Assembly (NCBI RefSeq): GCF_000372725.1
Contig: NW_005198391.1
Coordinates: forward strand, 302,944-366,943
Origin: Emiliania huxleyi CCMP1516
Lineage: Eukaryota > Haptophyta > Isochrysidales > Noelaerhabdaceae
Reading direction: 5' to 3'
DNA length: 64,000 nt
Below are positions 11,464 to 23,600 of this stretch, one piece after another; positions within the stretch are counted from its first letter, which is position 1, and each line of letters opens with the position of its first letter. The position numbers and the translations under genes are program-made. The notes under the pieces were generated by a model. That model was given only the letters and a program-made list of their open reading frames with translations. It made no database searches and had not been told where the DNA came from.

Positions 11464-12297
11464 ATGGCCCGTCAGCGGACCCACACGCCGTCCGTGGCGT
11501 GCAAGGGCCTCAAGTCCGCGAGCCGCAAGAAGCTGGCCAAGACCGAGCGCCAGCAGCGCGATGCGACGAACAAGGCGCTCATCGCAAAGGCCAACGCGGA
11601 CACGGACCTGCTCGCCGGCACCGAGGTTGTCCGGGACATCGGCGAGAAGTTCGATGTCCACTTCGAGGCCGTGGCCGGCGCCCAGCTCCAGGCGTCCGAG
11701 GTGGAGGCCTGCCTGAGCCTGCTCTCGGCCTCGCCTGCTCTCGCCGAAGCGGCTGGCTGGAAGCAGGAGGAAGCGGAGCGTCGCTCCGCGCTGGCGGCGC
11801 CGGACACGCACGTGCTGCTCCTCCGCAAACGTCCGCTCCCCGACGAGCCGCCGGCTCTCAGCGACGCTGAGGCTGAGGGGTGGGTCGTTATTCACCACCC
11901 GGTCGAGCCTAAGGACCTCGGCCGGCTGGCGCCGCTGGCGCCGCCACCGCAACCCTTCACGCAGGCGGCGGGCCTGGGCGGCGGGCGCGAGGCGGCGCGC
12001 GGCGAGATCGTCGGCTTCCTCCAGCTCCGCTTCTGCATTCAGTCGGACCGGCCCGTGCTGCACCTGCAGGAGCTCGAGCTCGCAGAGCCGGTCCGCGCGT
12101 CCGGCCTTGGGGAGCACGCGATGCAGACGGCGGAGGAGCTGGCCCGCAAGCATTGCATGAGCGGGCTCGTACTCACCTGCCTCAAGAGCAACCCCGCCCT
12201 CTCCTTCTACTGCGACAAGTGCCGCTACTCGGTCGACGAGACGAGCCGCAGCGCTGCTAAGGAGTACGTCACTCTCTCCAAGGGCGTGCCCGCCTAA
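11464..12297 (+). CDS. NAA40: N-alpha-acetyltransferase 40 (NatD), histone H2A/H4 N-terminal acetyltransferase
   Basis: This is a single exon of 277 residues. The N-terminus is a basic helix (KSASRKKLAKTERQQRDATN followed by KALIAKANADTD), as in NatD enzymes. The GNAT core covers residues about 180-265: a strand ending GFLQLRFCIQ, then LHLQELELAEPVRASGLGEH, in which RASGLG fits the acetyl-CoA-binding R/Q-x-x-G-x-G/A motif. Next come LVLTCLKSNPALSFYCDKCR and YSVDETS, closely matching the NatD ending. NatD acetylates the alpha-amino group of histones H2A and H4. The start at 11464 was preferred to a longer in-frame extension from 11239 because the latter runs through dispersed-repeat sequence. 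The protein lacks the long Cys/His tail of the animal enzyme. Confidence 0.88.
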   Translation: MARQRTHTPSVACKGLKSASRKKLAKTERQQRDATNKALIAKANADTDLLAGTEVVRDIGEKFDVHFEAVAGAQLQASEVEACLSLLSASPALAEAAGWKQEEAERRSALAAPDTHVLLLRKRPLPDEPPALSDAEAEGWVVIHHPVEPKDLGRLAPLAPPPQPFTQAAGLGGGREAARGEIVGFLQLRFCIQSDRPVLHLQELELAEPVRASGLGEHAMQTAEELARKHCMSGLVLTCLKSNPALSFYCDKCRYSVDETSRSAAKEYVTLSKGVPA

Positions 12298-12988
12298 GTC
12301 GAGGTCCAGGAGGAGGTGGTGGGGAGGGGACTGGCCGGCCGCCGCTACGGGCGGCGCTCACGCCCCGCGGCGCGCCGCCTTGCTGGCTGGCCCGGCCCAC
12401 GCATGATGTTTGGTCTCACGGGGTTCTCGGGGCGACTGGCGAGTGTTCTTCCGACGGAATGGCGGCCGGCTCGTGGGCTCGATTGCCCGCGAGCGCTCCT
12501 CGGCCCTTTCTTGCTGCAGAGCGTGATCCCCATCGGCGACCGGCAGGCAACCACCTGGCTTAGTCATCTGAAGGTTGCCACTTTAGTGAACTTACTCCCG
12601 TGCCCCCGCGTTTTGCGCGCGAACCGCGAGGCCGGGTGCCTACCGGGTGTGCACTTTTGCTTCTCTCGTCGTTTGCATTCCCCTGTTGTTGCATTCCCCC
12701 GGGTAGGGCGGGCTTTTCTTGCTTGAACATCCCACTATACGTAAACTGTCGGGCTGTGGGGCTGGCCTGCTAACACACGCGGGACGAGAGGCATGCAGCT
12801 TGCGTTGCATGGTGGCAGCTTGCTCAAGCACGCCCTGACACCCCCGCACAGCCGGTCATGTGCAGCCGCACCGGCCCTGGCACCGCCCTGGACTCTCATG
12901 TCTCAACCCCCGCACCACGGAGCCAGAGGGGTTGGGCGCCGGGGACCGGCTCGGCGCTCGCGGGCATGGAGACGTGCAGGGCTGTCTC
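12298..12988. other. intergenic 3'-to-3' interval
   Basis: This lies between the 3' ends of the convergent NAA40 and ZIP-like genes. No frame has a recognisable domain, and no long repeat was noticed. Confidence 0.5.
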
Positions 12989-14214
12989 CTACCGGGAGGA
13001 GGACGCTGCAGAGGCGCAGAGCACCGCGACGAAGCCGAGCATGCCCGCCACGCCTATGAGGGAGCCGGCGGGCCCGCCCGCCTTCTGGCTCGCCTCGGGG
13101 AGGATGCTGTTCAGGACCCTCGCGCCTGGCGAGGCGAGACGTCACGGGGCGAGAGACAGGGGTGAGAGCATGGGTGAGAGATCGGGGTGAGCGTGAGGCC
13201 GGGGTGAGGTGTGCAAGCGGCAAGCGCACCCAGCATCCCACCGCAAACGCCCTCGACAGCAGCTTGCGCCGCGTGCGCCGCCCTCGGCTTTGCGCGAGCG
13301 GGGTCGAAGGCGAGGGAGATGAAAAAACTGCAGGCGGCCGAGATGGCGACCAGGCCGCTCCACATGCCTATCACGCGCGTCCCGCCGTGCCCTCGCTGCT
13401 GAAGCGCCTCGGACGCGACGAGGGCCTCGGGCAGCTTGGAGAGGAGCAGCGCGGCGGCGAAGGCCACGAGACGGTTGCTCCCGGTACCCAGACTCGACTC
13501 CGGAGTGTAGTCGCTCTCTCGCGCGCGGTCGTTGTACATGATGCCGAGCACGAGCGCCTCGGGGATGGCGTGCAGCACGCTGCCGCACCAGAGAGCAACC
13601 GAAGACGGGGCGGCGACCGGAGCCCGCGTGCCGATGAGGCCCGCGAGTGAGTTGGTCGAGGCGGTGCGAATGATGCTGAGCGTGGACCGCTTAGGCATAT
13701 CGGCACTGCCATGTCCCGAGTGCCCAGGGCTCTCTGGGCTGCCCGCCGACTGTCTGTCTAAATGCCGCGCGGATTCCGAATCCGCCCGCTGATTGCAGCG
13801 CAGCAACGCGTGCAGTAAGGTGAAGAGGATGATGCCGGCGAAGGCGCCCGCGATGCCATACTCGCTCACATCTGCCGCCTCGTGCAGCAAGTGCGAGAAG
13901 ATCTCGACGCTGGCAGCCTCCAGCAGCGCCCCGCCTCCAAATGCCAGAAGCGCCGCCTGGACCACTGGACCGCCCGCGCAGCCCCTCACGCTGAGCCCAG
14001 CGCCAACGAGAACGGACGAGGTTGAGACGGCGCCCCAGCTGGCCGCGCCGGTGGCATAGTCGACTATTTCTGGGTTCCTTAGGTGCGCTCTGTCGATCAT
14101 TCGCAGCTCGAGGAAGACAAGCACCGAGACCCCGCCGAGTACTGCAACGACCGTACACGCGACATGAGCCAGCACTTTGAAGCTCGGCAAGTTGAACTCG
14201 AGTTCGTCGACCAT
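12989..14214 (-). CDS. ZIP-family-like multi-pass membrane protein, two exons
   Basis: Exons 14214-13215 and 13125-12989 give about 378 residues. The junction is a GC-AG intron (13214-13126, 89 bp) with phase 1 on both sides, and it restores a final membrane helix (GSLIGVAGMLGFVAVLCASA). About eight hydrophobic segments are visible, with a hydrophilic Ser/His/Arg loop (residues about 160-195) in the middle. This is the ZIP layout of 3+5 helices around a variable loop. The paired ZIP metal-site helices are recognisable as SVLHAIPEALVLGIMYN and LLLSKLPEALVASEAL. In typical ZIPs these carry H-x-x-P-E-G/D twice; here the second His is replaced, so metal transport is an inference. The chosen Met (MVDELEF) directly precedes the first helix; the frame stays open to 14469. 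Confidence 0.55.
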
Positions 14215-14655
14215 GCTTTTGTTGAATTTGCTTGCCGACGTGCTCTCAACGCAGCTGCCGACGTGAATGGCCACAGGGCCGGAGTGCCACAGGTGCAGAA
14301 AGAATTTTACAAGCCGTCGATCCCTCGCTTGGCTTGTCTGTTTTCTCTTTCTTTCAGGGATTTTAAGTTGCTTCGCTGAGGTCTGAAAATTCTTTTTATC
14401 TGATGTACTACTGTTTTCACACCGACCGTAATCCGCGATCGCGCAAGGCGATTCTCGTGCTACATGCACCTACCCCTTCAGGCTTCAGGCGCCGACTCGC
14501 AATCTTATTTCCTTTTTCTCTGTTCGAGAGCCCACGAAGCACGATAGGCTCCTCTTATACAAAAACATACAATATGCCCACAAGGCGCGACAAACACCGA
14601 CGACGACTCCGCGGACACGTACAGGCGGACTCGGTCATCTCCAGTTTCGGTGGAA
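14215..14655. other. upstream region of ZIP-like gene and 3' flank of HECT gene
   Basis: Both neighbours are on the minus strand. This 441-bp interval therefore carries the 5' leader of the ZIP-like gene and the end of the HECT transcript. The ZIP frame stays open as far as 14469, so a longer N-terminus is possible. Nothing else recognisable was seen. Confidence 0.45.
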
Positions 14656-17600
14656 TCACGCGAGGTCCATCTCCTTGCAGTTGTAGATGGCGTAGAGCAG
14701 CTTCGCGCGGCAGGCCTCCTTGCTCCTATACCGCGGCAGGTGCAGCTGGAAGAAGCACGTGGCGGCGAGCGGCAGGTGCTCGTCGGGGTCGCCCTGCACG
14801 TGCTGCGAGTCGACGATGAAGCGCTGCGGCGGGGCCCCCTCTGGCATGCGCGAGCGGCCCCACACGAAGATGAGGAAGAGCTCGCGCTCCTCGCGCACCA
14901 TCTCGGCCAGCACCTCCCACAGGAAGCCGACGCTGCGGCTGTCCGCCGTGCGCACCTCGGCGTACTTGCGGAGGTGCTCCACGGACCAGTCGCGCTGTCC
15001 GCACACGAGCCGCTCGAGCTCGTCCGCCGTGTAGAGGACGAGCGCCTCGAGCGGCAGAATCTGCGCCACCCCCCGCCGCACGGCGGCGGTCTGCGCGTCG
15101 CACTCGTGCAGCCGAAAGGCGGTCGCGAGCGAGCACCACTCGGAGCGGTTGTGGTAGGTGAGGCTGAGCGAGGCACCGCCGGGCTTGAGCTCGACCGTGG
15201 AACCGCCGTCGGAGCGGTGCATCGCAAAGGTGATGCAGTCGTAGACCGCGTCGAACGCCTCGGGGTCCATGTCGGGGCACGACGGGTGCGAGTTGTCACG
15301 CACCTGCGTGACCAGCTCGGTGAACGACTTGTCCACCTTTGCGTACGCCTGCAGCGACGGCGCCTCGCCAAGGAGCGCCAGCCAGACGACGTTGGCCAGC
15401 TCAAACGGCAGCGTCGACCCGGTGCGCAGCGTGACGCCGATGAGCGCGCCAACCGCCTCGAGCCTCTGCAGCGCCCAGGCGCCGCTCGCCGCCGGGCTGA
15501 GCATGCGCTTGCCGCGGTCGAGCGCGAGCGGCTGCGAGTGATTTGGCGTGAGTACGAGCAGGGGGAGCGCCGCAGAGTGCAGCTCGGCGCAGATGTCCTC
15601 CATGACGTGCCGGTACGGCCCGCCGACGTCGCTCGCAATCTCACCCGCAAACTCGACGTTGAACGCTTTCTCGTGGTTGGCGAGGACCATGAAGGGGAGC
15701 GGCTCATCCCACGCCTCGCGCGGCGACCGCCGGCGCCGCCCGCCGGCAGTCGCGATCTGCTGCAGGAGTTGCTCGAACATGGACGCATCGTCCGCCTCGA
15801 GCTCCTCGTCGCCGGCGCCGACTGCCGTGGCCACGGCACGCCGCGCGGCCTGGCGATCGAAGCGGAACGTGAGCTGCGCGTGGCTGGTCGCGGTGGCGCC
15901 CACGATGCGCTCGAAGAAGAGCTTCTTCTGCTCGTTGAAGAGGAGCTCCTTGACGCTCGCCAGCTCGTGCGCGAGGGTGCCCGGCGTGCCAGCGCGGTCC
16001 AGCGCGAGCCAGGGGAGGAGGAACTCAAAGCACCGCTCGTTGAGCTCGCACAGCACCTGGCAGCGCGCGTGCAGCGCATCGATCGGGATCGCCTGCAGCC
16101 GTGCGAAGCGCCCCTGCTGCGCAACCGCCCGAGCGAGGCTCTCGCTCGACAGGTCGCGCGCCGCCATCCCCTTCGACTTTGCGAGCGACTCGAGCAGCCG
16201 CGCGAGCTCGCCGTCTTGCTCGCGCGTCCAGTCAGGCGTGTCGACCGCCGGCGCCGCGCCGGCGCGCGGCGGAGCGGGCGGGGAGGAAGCGAAAGAGGCG
16301 GAGGCGGCGGAGGCGGCGGAGGAGGCGGAGGAGGCGGTCTGGCCCGCACCGAGCTCGTACAGCAGGGGCAGCCCGTCTGCGGTCGAGTAAGCCCCCGCCC
16401 ACTGGCCACTGAGCAGCTTACTGCTATTGGTGTAGGCCCAGCCGTTGGTCGACCCGGTCGCGGAGATCTTCCAGAGCTGCCTCTCGCTGTCAAAGTAGAT
16501 GAGCTGAGGCCCTCCCTCCTTCTTGTACTGCGGCGCGTCGTTGTGCAGATCTGGAAGTCGGTGGTAGGTGCCGTTGCACGACCGGCCCCGCTCGCCCGAG
16601 CAGCCCTCGAGGCGCACGGTGACGGCAGCCAGCTTGCGGTGCTCCATGAGGGCAACCGTCATCACCTCGCTCGGCAGCGGTGAGCGGCTGGAGAGCGAGT
16701 GCAGCAGCGCCGCCGCGCTGCCCGCCGAGATCCATTCCGTTGGAGCCAGCGCTGCAGCCAGAGGACCGTCCGTGCCGATGGTTGCGAGCAGCCGGAGGAG
16801 GGGCGCAGCTTGCGCTTGCAGGCGAGACGACTGCGCGGGCAGCATCATGAGGGAGGATGGTCCGCATGGTGGCGCCGGCAGCTGCGAGAAGCGCAGGCTG
16901 AGCACTCCCCGCCCGCCGGCGTCACACGCGGACGGACACGCCCGCAGCGCCTCGTGCAGGCAGTCCAAGGCGGCCAGGCAATCCGCGGCGCCCGTCAAGG
17001 CTGGGACCACCTGACTGAGGCTCGCCGAGCACCCAAGAAGCGCGCAGAGCAGCTCGAAGGTGGCATGCGTGAGCTGGAAGCTGGTCGATGCGCCCTCGCC
17101 AGTCCCCGACGTGCACCGCATGAGCAGCCAAGCGCCAAAGTGGAAGATGGACGAGACCTCGGCGCTCGCTCGCACCCGCGCGCCCGCCGCGCGTGCGCCG
17201 CCGCTCGCACTCACAGCGCTGCTGAGGGCGCGGGGCTCCGCCAGCTCAAACGAGGCGGGACACTGGAGCGCTCCGTTGGCCACGAGGGCCGGCGGAGCGG
17301 GCCGCTCGTTCAGGCGTTCGGCCGGCGCGTGGACACTCGCCTGGGAGAGGGAAGGCAGCTCGCCGAGCAGGAGGCACTGCGCGAGCGCGGTCATCCGCTC
17401 CGCGCCGTCCGGCGTCGCGAGGCTGTACTCGCACAGCCGGCGGGCTGTGATCGGGCCCGAGGTGAGGAGGAGCCGGTGGAGCAAATCCACCGGATGGCCG
17501 CCGGCGCGCCCCGCGATGTCGTCAAAGCAAGCGAGGGCGGAAGGCGCAAGCGACGAGTCGAGCACGAGCTCGGCGGCGACCCAGTGGCTGCTCTGCACCA

Positions 17601-20600
17601 GCAGGCAGCGCAAGTGCTCGAACAGGTGCTGCGCCGCAGGCAGCCGCATCTGAGCGTCGCCCTCGAAGCGCAAAGTGCTGTCGAACCTCTGCGGCGACCC
17701 GGAGTCCGCCACAAGGCGCGCAAACGAGCACCTGCTGCTGTCGGCGAGCGCCCGCCGCGCCCGCCGCTCATGCGCAACCTGCTCCCTCGCGACGCGCCCG
17801 ATACTTCGGGGCAAGGTGAAGTAGTAGTACGACGTGCTGCTGCGGCAAAGCGGCGACTCCTTGGACAGCGGCCGCGCCTTGCGCTGCGCGTTGGCAAAGG
17901 GCTCCGCCGCACCGTCGTGCATTGTGAGCAAGTCGAGAGCTGCTAGCTGCGATGCGTCCGTCACCGTCGCAGCTGGCTGCAGGCCCGGCCAGTACCCTTC
18001 CTGACGGAGCGGCCCATAGGATGACGAGGCGGCAAGCAGGAGTGAGGCCGCGAACTCCGCGCCGCCGCCCCCACGGCTGCGTTGTCCGCCACCGAGGGCA
18101 GCACCAAGATGCTCGGCGAGTCCGGCCCTCGCCGCGCACTTCACGTCGAGCTGGCTCGCCACCGTGCCCCCGCCCTGCGCCGACGCGGCGACACGGATGC
18201 GCACGCGGGCCGGACCGGACGGGAGTGCGCCCATCGTCGCCACGAAGAGCTGCAGCAGCGAGCTGCGAAGGAGCACGTGCCGCAGCTGCGCCAGCGGAGC
18301 TTGCACCTCAGGATCCGGGCCGCCCCTGCCGACGCCACCGGCGTTCTCGTTCTCGATGCTCGTCTCTGCGAGACTCTGCGGCAGCAGGAATGGCGGCGGC
18401 GCCCGATCGCTCCCACCGCGGCCGGCCTCGTGAGCTGACCCTCGCATGCTGGCCGCAGCCAGCTGTCTCTCCGCTGCGGCAGCTGCTGCGACCAGTCCGG
18501 ACGGCCGCCGAGGAGGAGGCCGTGGGCGCGACTCGGCCTTGAGCCGCTGCCGCTGAGCGGACTCCCCGTGCCGCCACTCCGCGCCTCGGCACGCCCTCTC
18601 CAGCTTGGCGGACACCGGAGCGGTCGGAAGCGAGGCGAGGTAGTTGAGGAGCAGGACGTACGCGGCGCGCTGCGTGCCCTCGTTGGCCATCATCCTGCCC
18701 AGACGGCACGTCGCATCCTCGTCGCCGAGCGCGTGGCGGCAAAGGGCTTGCTGCACCTCCCCGAGCGACTCGGCGGACGAGAGCGAGTGCCAGTGGTGCG
18801 GGACGGCGGCTGAGCCGGAGCGTTCGGCGCGAGCGATCAAGCGGAGGGCGTTGATGCGGCAGTCGATGCCGTTCTGGTGGTTGGCGTGCACCTCCAGCTT
18901 GATGGCGACGACGTCTTTAAGCTCGTCGCCGCGCAGCAGCGGATGCCACATCGAGGAGCGCGGGCGAGGGAGCTCGACCGACCCCGCGCGCGTTGCTACC
19001 CAGATGGCGCCGCTCCGCGACCCCGCGAGCCGCTTGACCTTGACCCGCAGCCTCCTCGGGCTGTACGAGTCGTGGTCCTTGAGGTAGATGGAGAGCTCGG
19101 TGAGCCGGCCTTCCCACCCATTGAAGGCGACCCAATGCGGCTTGGTGCCCCCGCGGAGATCACTCTCCCAGTAGGTGCTCTTGCGGCCGTCGAACAAGCA
19201 GGACGCCGCCTGTGCGCGCGTCTCGGACGAGCTCTCGATGTTCTGCGGCTTGACCTCGCCCTCCGTCTCCGACGCCTCGGCGTCCTCACGAGGCCAGCTG
19301 CTCAGCGCCCCGAGCTGCGCCGCTGCCGCGCTTGCGACCGGCCCCAGCCGCTCGCCGAGCAGGCGGACGAGGGTGGCGACGGCCCAAGGAATGCGGTTGG
19401 TCGGAGTCGGGTCCTCGCCCATGCCGAGGTCCTCCATCGACGGCTCCGCTGCGAGTCGCTGCAGCATCTCGCCGACTGCCCGCACGGGCTCCTCGCTCAC
19501 GGAGGAGCCGCCTCGTCGTGCGGGAGGAGGGCACACAAGAGCCGTGCTCCACACCCCGCTACGCTGCGCCAGAGCCCACCGCAGCTGTGCAGCGGACTGA
19601 TCACTGATCACAACAACGCTCCTTCCCAGCGCCGCATCCGCGAGGTCGGACCGCCAGCGCGCCGATGCAGCGCACGCCTTCGAGCACACTCGCTGCGGCA
19701 CCACCACCGCCGAGATGTGAGCACCCGTGGCCTGTGCGAGCCACGAGCGAAGGTCGGCCATCTGCTCCGCACGTTCCAAGAGCGCGATGACGGCACCGCT
19801 CGGGGCGGCCCCGTTCCCCTCGGCCCCGATGGCCACCAAGCTCGCAGAGTCGCACAAGACTCGCAGGCCCTCGACCATGGGCGTGGACTCGCCCGCTGGC
19901 TGAGGGCAAGAAGGCTGGCGCTGCGCCTCGGCGGTGGGGCGCAGGCAAGCGACCGCCGAGCGGAAGCAGTCCTCGCACACGTCCCAGTCGCACCTCCGGC
20001 AGCCGAACGCCACGGTGTTGGCCTCTTTGTCGCTCTCGCAAACCTCGCACGTGTTGCGCCCTGTGCTCGGGTACGTGAACTGGGCCAGGGCATGGCCGGA
20101 CGGACACGCCCCGGGGTAGATCAGCCGAGGCGCCGGCCCCCTTGCGACCCGCCACTCCGTGCTGACGGGTGCCGAGCTGCCAAAGGAGAAGCCCGACCTG
20201 GAGTCTCTCGGGTTCGGGCAGACTCTCCACGGGCCTGTGGGGGGCCGATCGGGGTAGTTTACGCCGCGCTGCATCTGCCTCGTCGCATAGTGCCACGAGC
20301 CAATCTCGTGCTCCTTGCACATGTACCACATGCCGTTGAAGCGGTCCACGGTGACTGTGGGCCCACCGGCGGCACTCACGCGGCGGAAGCTGACCTCGCC
20401 ATCCGATCGCGGCGCGGCCTGCACGAACTCGCCGTTGAACGCCGGGTTGCCGGCACCAAAGACCACAAACGCGCAGCTCGCGTCTCGCAGCCGGTCCAGG
20501 TTGGGGCTTGTGGAGGACGTCGAGACGCGGCGAGGTGTGCTCGGCGCTCTCACAGCAAGCGCGGGGGCGAAGCCCGGGCTGAACAATACGTGACCACGAC

Positions 20601-23600
20601 AAGCTCCGAGCTCAGGCACGTGAAGCACGGTCTGCCGCAGCCCGTCCAACAGGCCTGCGCCGTCCTCCAACCCCGCCCCTGCGTCCGCGTCGCGCAACGC
20701 ACCCGCGAGGGTCGGTGGCGAGCTGACGGCGACACCTTGGACCCCGTTGCCGTGGTGTGCGGTAGAGCGCCGGGGCTCCTCCGGAAGGGAAACCAAGCCG
20801 TCCGCAGTCTGGAGCAAGACGCACTGCTCCATCGACAGAAAGATCCCTCCCGGAGGCCCTCGCGCCGAGGGGAAGACGACGCGAAAGCTAGTAATGGTGT
20901 CGAACGACGAGATGCGACCCTCCATCCCCGGCTCGGCGCCGCAGAAGCCCGCCGCCGCCACAAACCGCACGCGTGAGCCCACAAAGCCTCCGTGCTGCGC
21001 CATGATGCTCGACGCGTACTCCAAGTACTGCCGTGAGGAAAACATGGTCTTGTGGCGCAGCCCGCCGTTTTGGCTCGGACCGCGCGCGCCAAAAGCGGTG
21101 GCCGCCGCATCGGTCGGCAACGAAGCATCGAGAAGCGACACGCACAGTGGGGGTGCGGCTACGGGAAGGCTCTGATTCCGCTGCACCACGCCGTGCCACA
21201 GCTGTGCGCGCCCAAGCCAGCGACCGTCCTTTGCCGACGGTGCTGGGGGCAGGGGTGCGGCGCACAACGAGAGGGCCTGCTCTGCGAGGGCCGGAGGCAC
21301 CTCTGAGTGCTGCAAAGCGCCGCAGCTGAGGAGCGACTCGACAGCCGCCATCGCGAGGGTGGCGACGGCAAGCGACGCGTGCGAGGTGGCTTTGCTGGCA
21401 CCGACGAGGCCGCACCGCGGCAAGTGGCGCCGCAAGGCCTGCTCCACTGCGCTGATGATCTGCGGGCAAGCGGGCAGAGGTGGCCTTGGAAGCTCGAGGT
21501 GAAGCTCCGACGAGCTCACCGTCTTTAGCTCGAGCTCGAGGCCCCCGGCGACGTTCGGGGTGAACCTGGCGACGCTGGTCCTGGCCCGCTCGGTACTGCC
21601 CTCGAGCACGTGGAAGGGGACGTGCTTGCTCGCACTCGCGCCGAGGCGGGCGAGCGCGCCAACGCGCGGCAAGTCCTCCCGCGCGGCGAGGGTGTACAAG
21701 GCGCCAAGAGCACGCGCCAGCTCCGTCGTCCCTGGATTCTCGGTGCCCGCAGCCTCGAGGGCAGCCTCGATCGAGCTGCGGGCGCCGGAAGCACTAGCGG
21801 CCGTCGGGTCGTCATCGCCAGACATCAGCTGCCGCATCAGGGTGACAGCCTCGGCTCGCCATGCGGAACCGTCGAGCGTCGGCATGGGCTCACAGCGCAC
21901 GGCGCTCCCAAACGTCGGCAGGGCCGCAGCAGCGGGGGCTCTCGCCCCTCCTTCCGCGCTCGCCGGCGCCTCGCTGAGTACGGCCTTTGCCAGCCACGCT
22001 GCCTCGCCGCCATAGCTCGCGGGCGATACCGACAGCAGCTGCACCTCGAAGGTGCCGTGGTGCCTCCCCGCCGCAAAGTAGAGAGCGCAACTGCCGGCCA
22101 CGCTTGGGTACTTGAACGGCACTCCGACCGGCATCGGAGGTGCGCCGCCGCCAGGCGGCTTTGCCGGCGTGATGGTGCCCTCGTCGGTGTCGACGACGAG
22201 AGCAAGCACGTCGCCTTTCCCCCAGAGGAGCTCGTGGCCCGTGACATCGCCGGCGCTCTCCAGGCGGTGCTTGTTGAAGAGGACATCCCCCCGTGCCCGC
22301 CATCCCCAGCTCCACCCGTCTCCCTGCGCGTGGTCGCCTGGGTAGGCACCAAGGCTCGGAAGATTGGAAGCTGTGCGGTGCTCTGGCGCCACGAGGGTGC
22401 TGGCGTGCACGACGCCGAGGTAGGCGCCGTCCACATTGGTCACGTCCACGCACTCGAACTCGGCGATCCAGACGCCTGCGAGGGGAGGAGACGCTCCAGG
22501 GTGCAAAGGGTGCAGGGCGGGGGCAGGGGGAGGGAATGGTGTGTGCGTCGGGGAGACGCACCCGAGTTGGGAGCGATGGCTTTCTCGACCAGCCGAGTCC
22601 CATCGGCCACAAAGCGGGAGTTGCAGCCGCCGTTGCTGAGCACGCTCCGCTCGCTGTTGCAGTACACCTCGCAGAAGCGGGAGGCGGCGTCGTCCGCCCA
22701 CGGAGCATCGGCGACTTGGCCGAGATTCGTCCACGCCGTCGTGCCTCCCCCAAGGAGCGGCCCTCCCTGCAGCGCGAGGAAGACCGCCAGCGCAGGATCG
22801 GAAGTGCTCACTCGGATGCAGCCGCCCTCGACCGTGGCCCCGGCCGGTGCCATGGCTTGCAACGCCTGCGTCACGTCCGCGGCACGTCCAGAGCCCAGCT
22901 TCGTGACGACGCCCTGGACGAGGGAAGGCGAGCTATTCGAAGGGAGGTAGTACGCCGCGACGCTCGAGACGTCCTCGAGCAACGCCGCGCTCACAGACAC
23001 CTGCAGCGCCGTCGAGGCCGGCGCCGCGCTGGCCGCCTTCGACGGGTGGCGCGGGCGCTCGTTCTGCAGGAGTAGCACCCCGCGCACAGGCGTCGGTCTC
23101 AGCACCTGTGATCGCACGCCCCAGCGGCCCGTCTCGCTGGGTCCTGCAGCGACAGGCTGCGGCGCGGCCGGGTCGAGCAAGGCGCCAGCAGGACGCCAGA
23201 GCCATGCCCCAATCTCGTCTAGCACCTTGCCACCCAGCTCCTCCGAGGCGTCGTGCCTGCTCCGTAGCAGCCGGCCCAGCAAGCGGAGGCAGAGCACGAC
23301 GGACGGGTCGTCGCGTGGCAACTGCCACAGCAGAGCGATCAAAGTCGGCGTCGCCAAACGGCTGACCTCCGCGCGCGGCGGCGGCTGGTCGGCCGAAGGT
23401 AGCAACAGCACCAGCAGCTGCAGGAGCCGCAGCCGCAGCTTTGGAGGGAGTCGCGGCTCGGAAAGCTCAACGACGAGGGTCTCGACGACCCAGAGCCACG
23501 GCTCGGTGCCCGCGCTTACGCAAGCAGCGACGGCGCTGAACAACAGAGCGTAGAGCGTCTGCCGGCCGAAGCCCAACGGGCGCCTGTGCGCGGACGCCTG

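Noticed and set aside
14650-16683. 677-residue plus-strand frame and other long frames opposite the HECT gene (including 28685-31591)
   Set aside because: They are complementary-strand shadows of the HECT exons, whose SPRY, DOC and HECT motifs prove the minus-strand frame.
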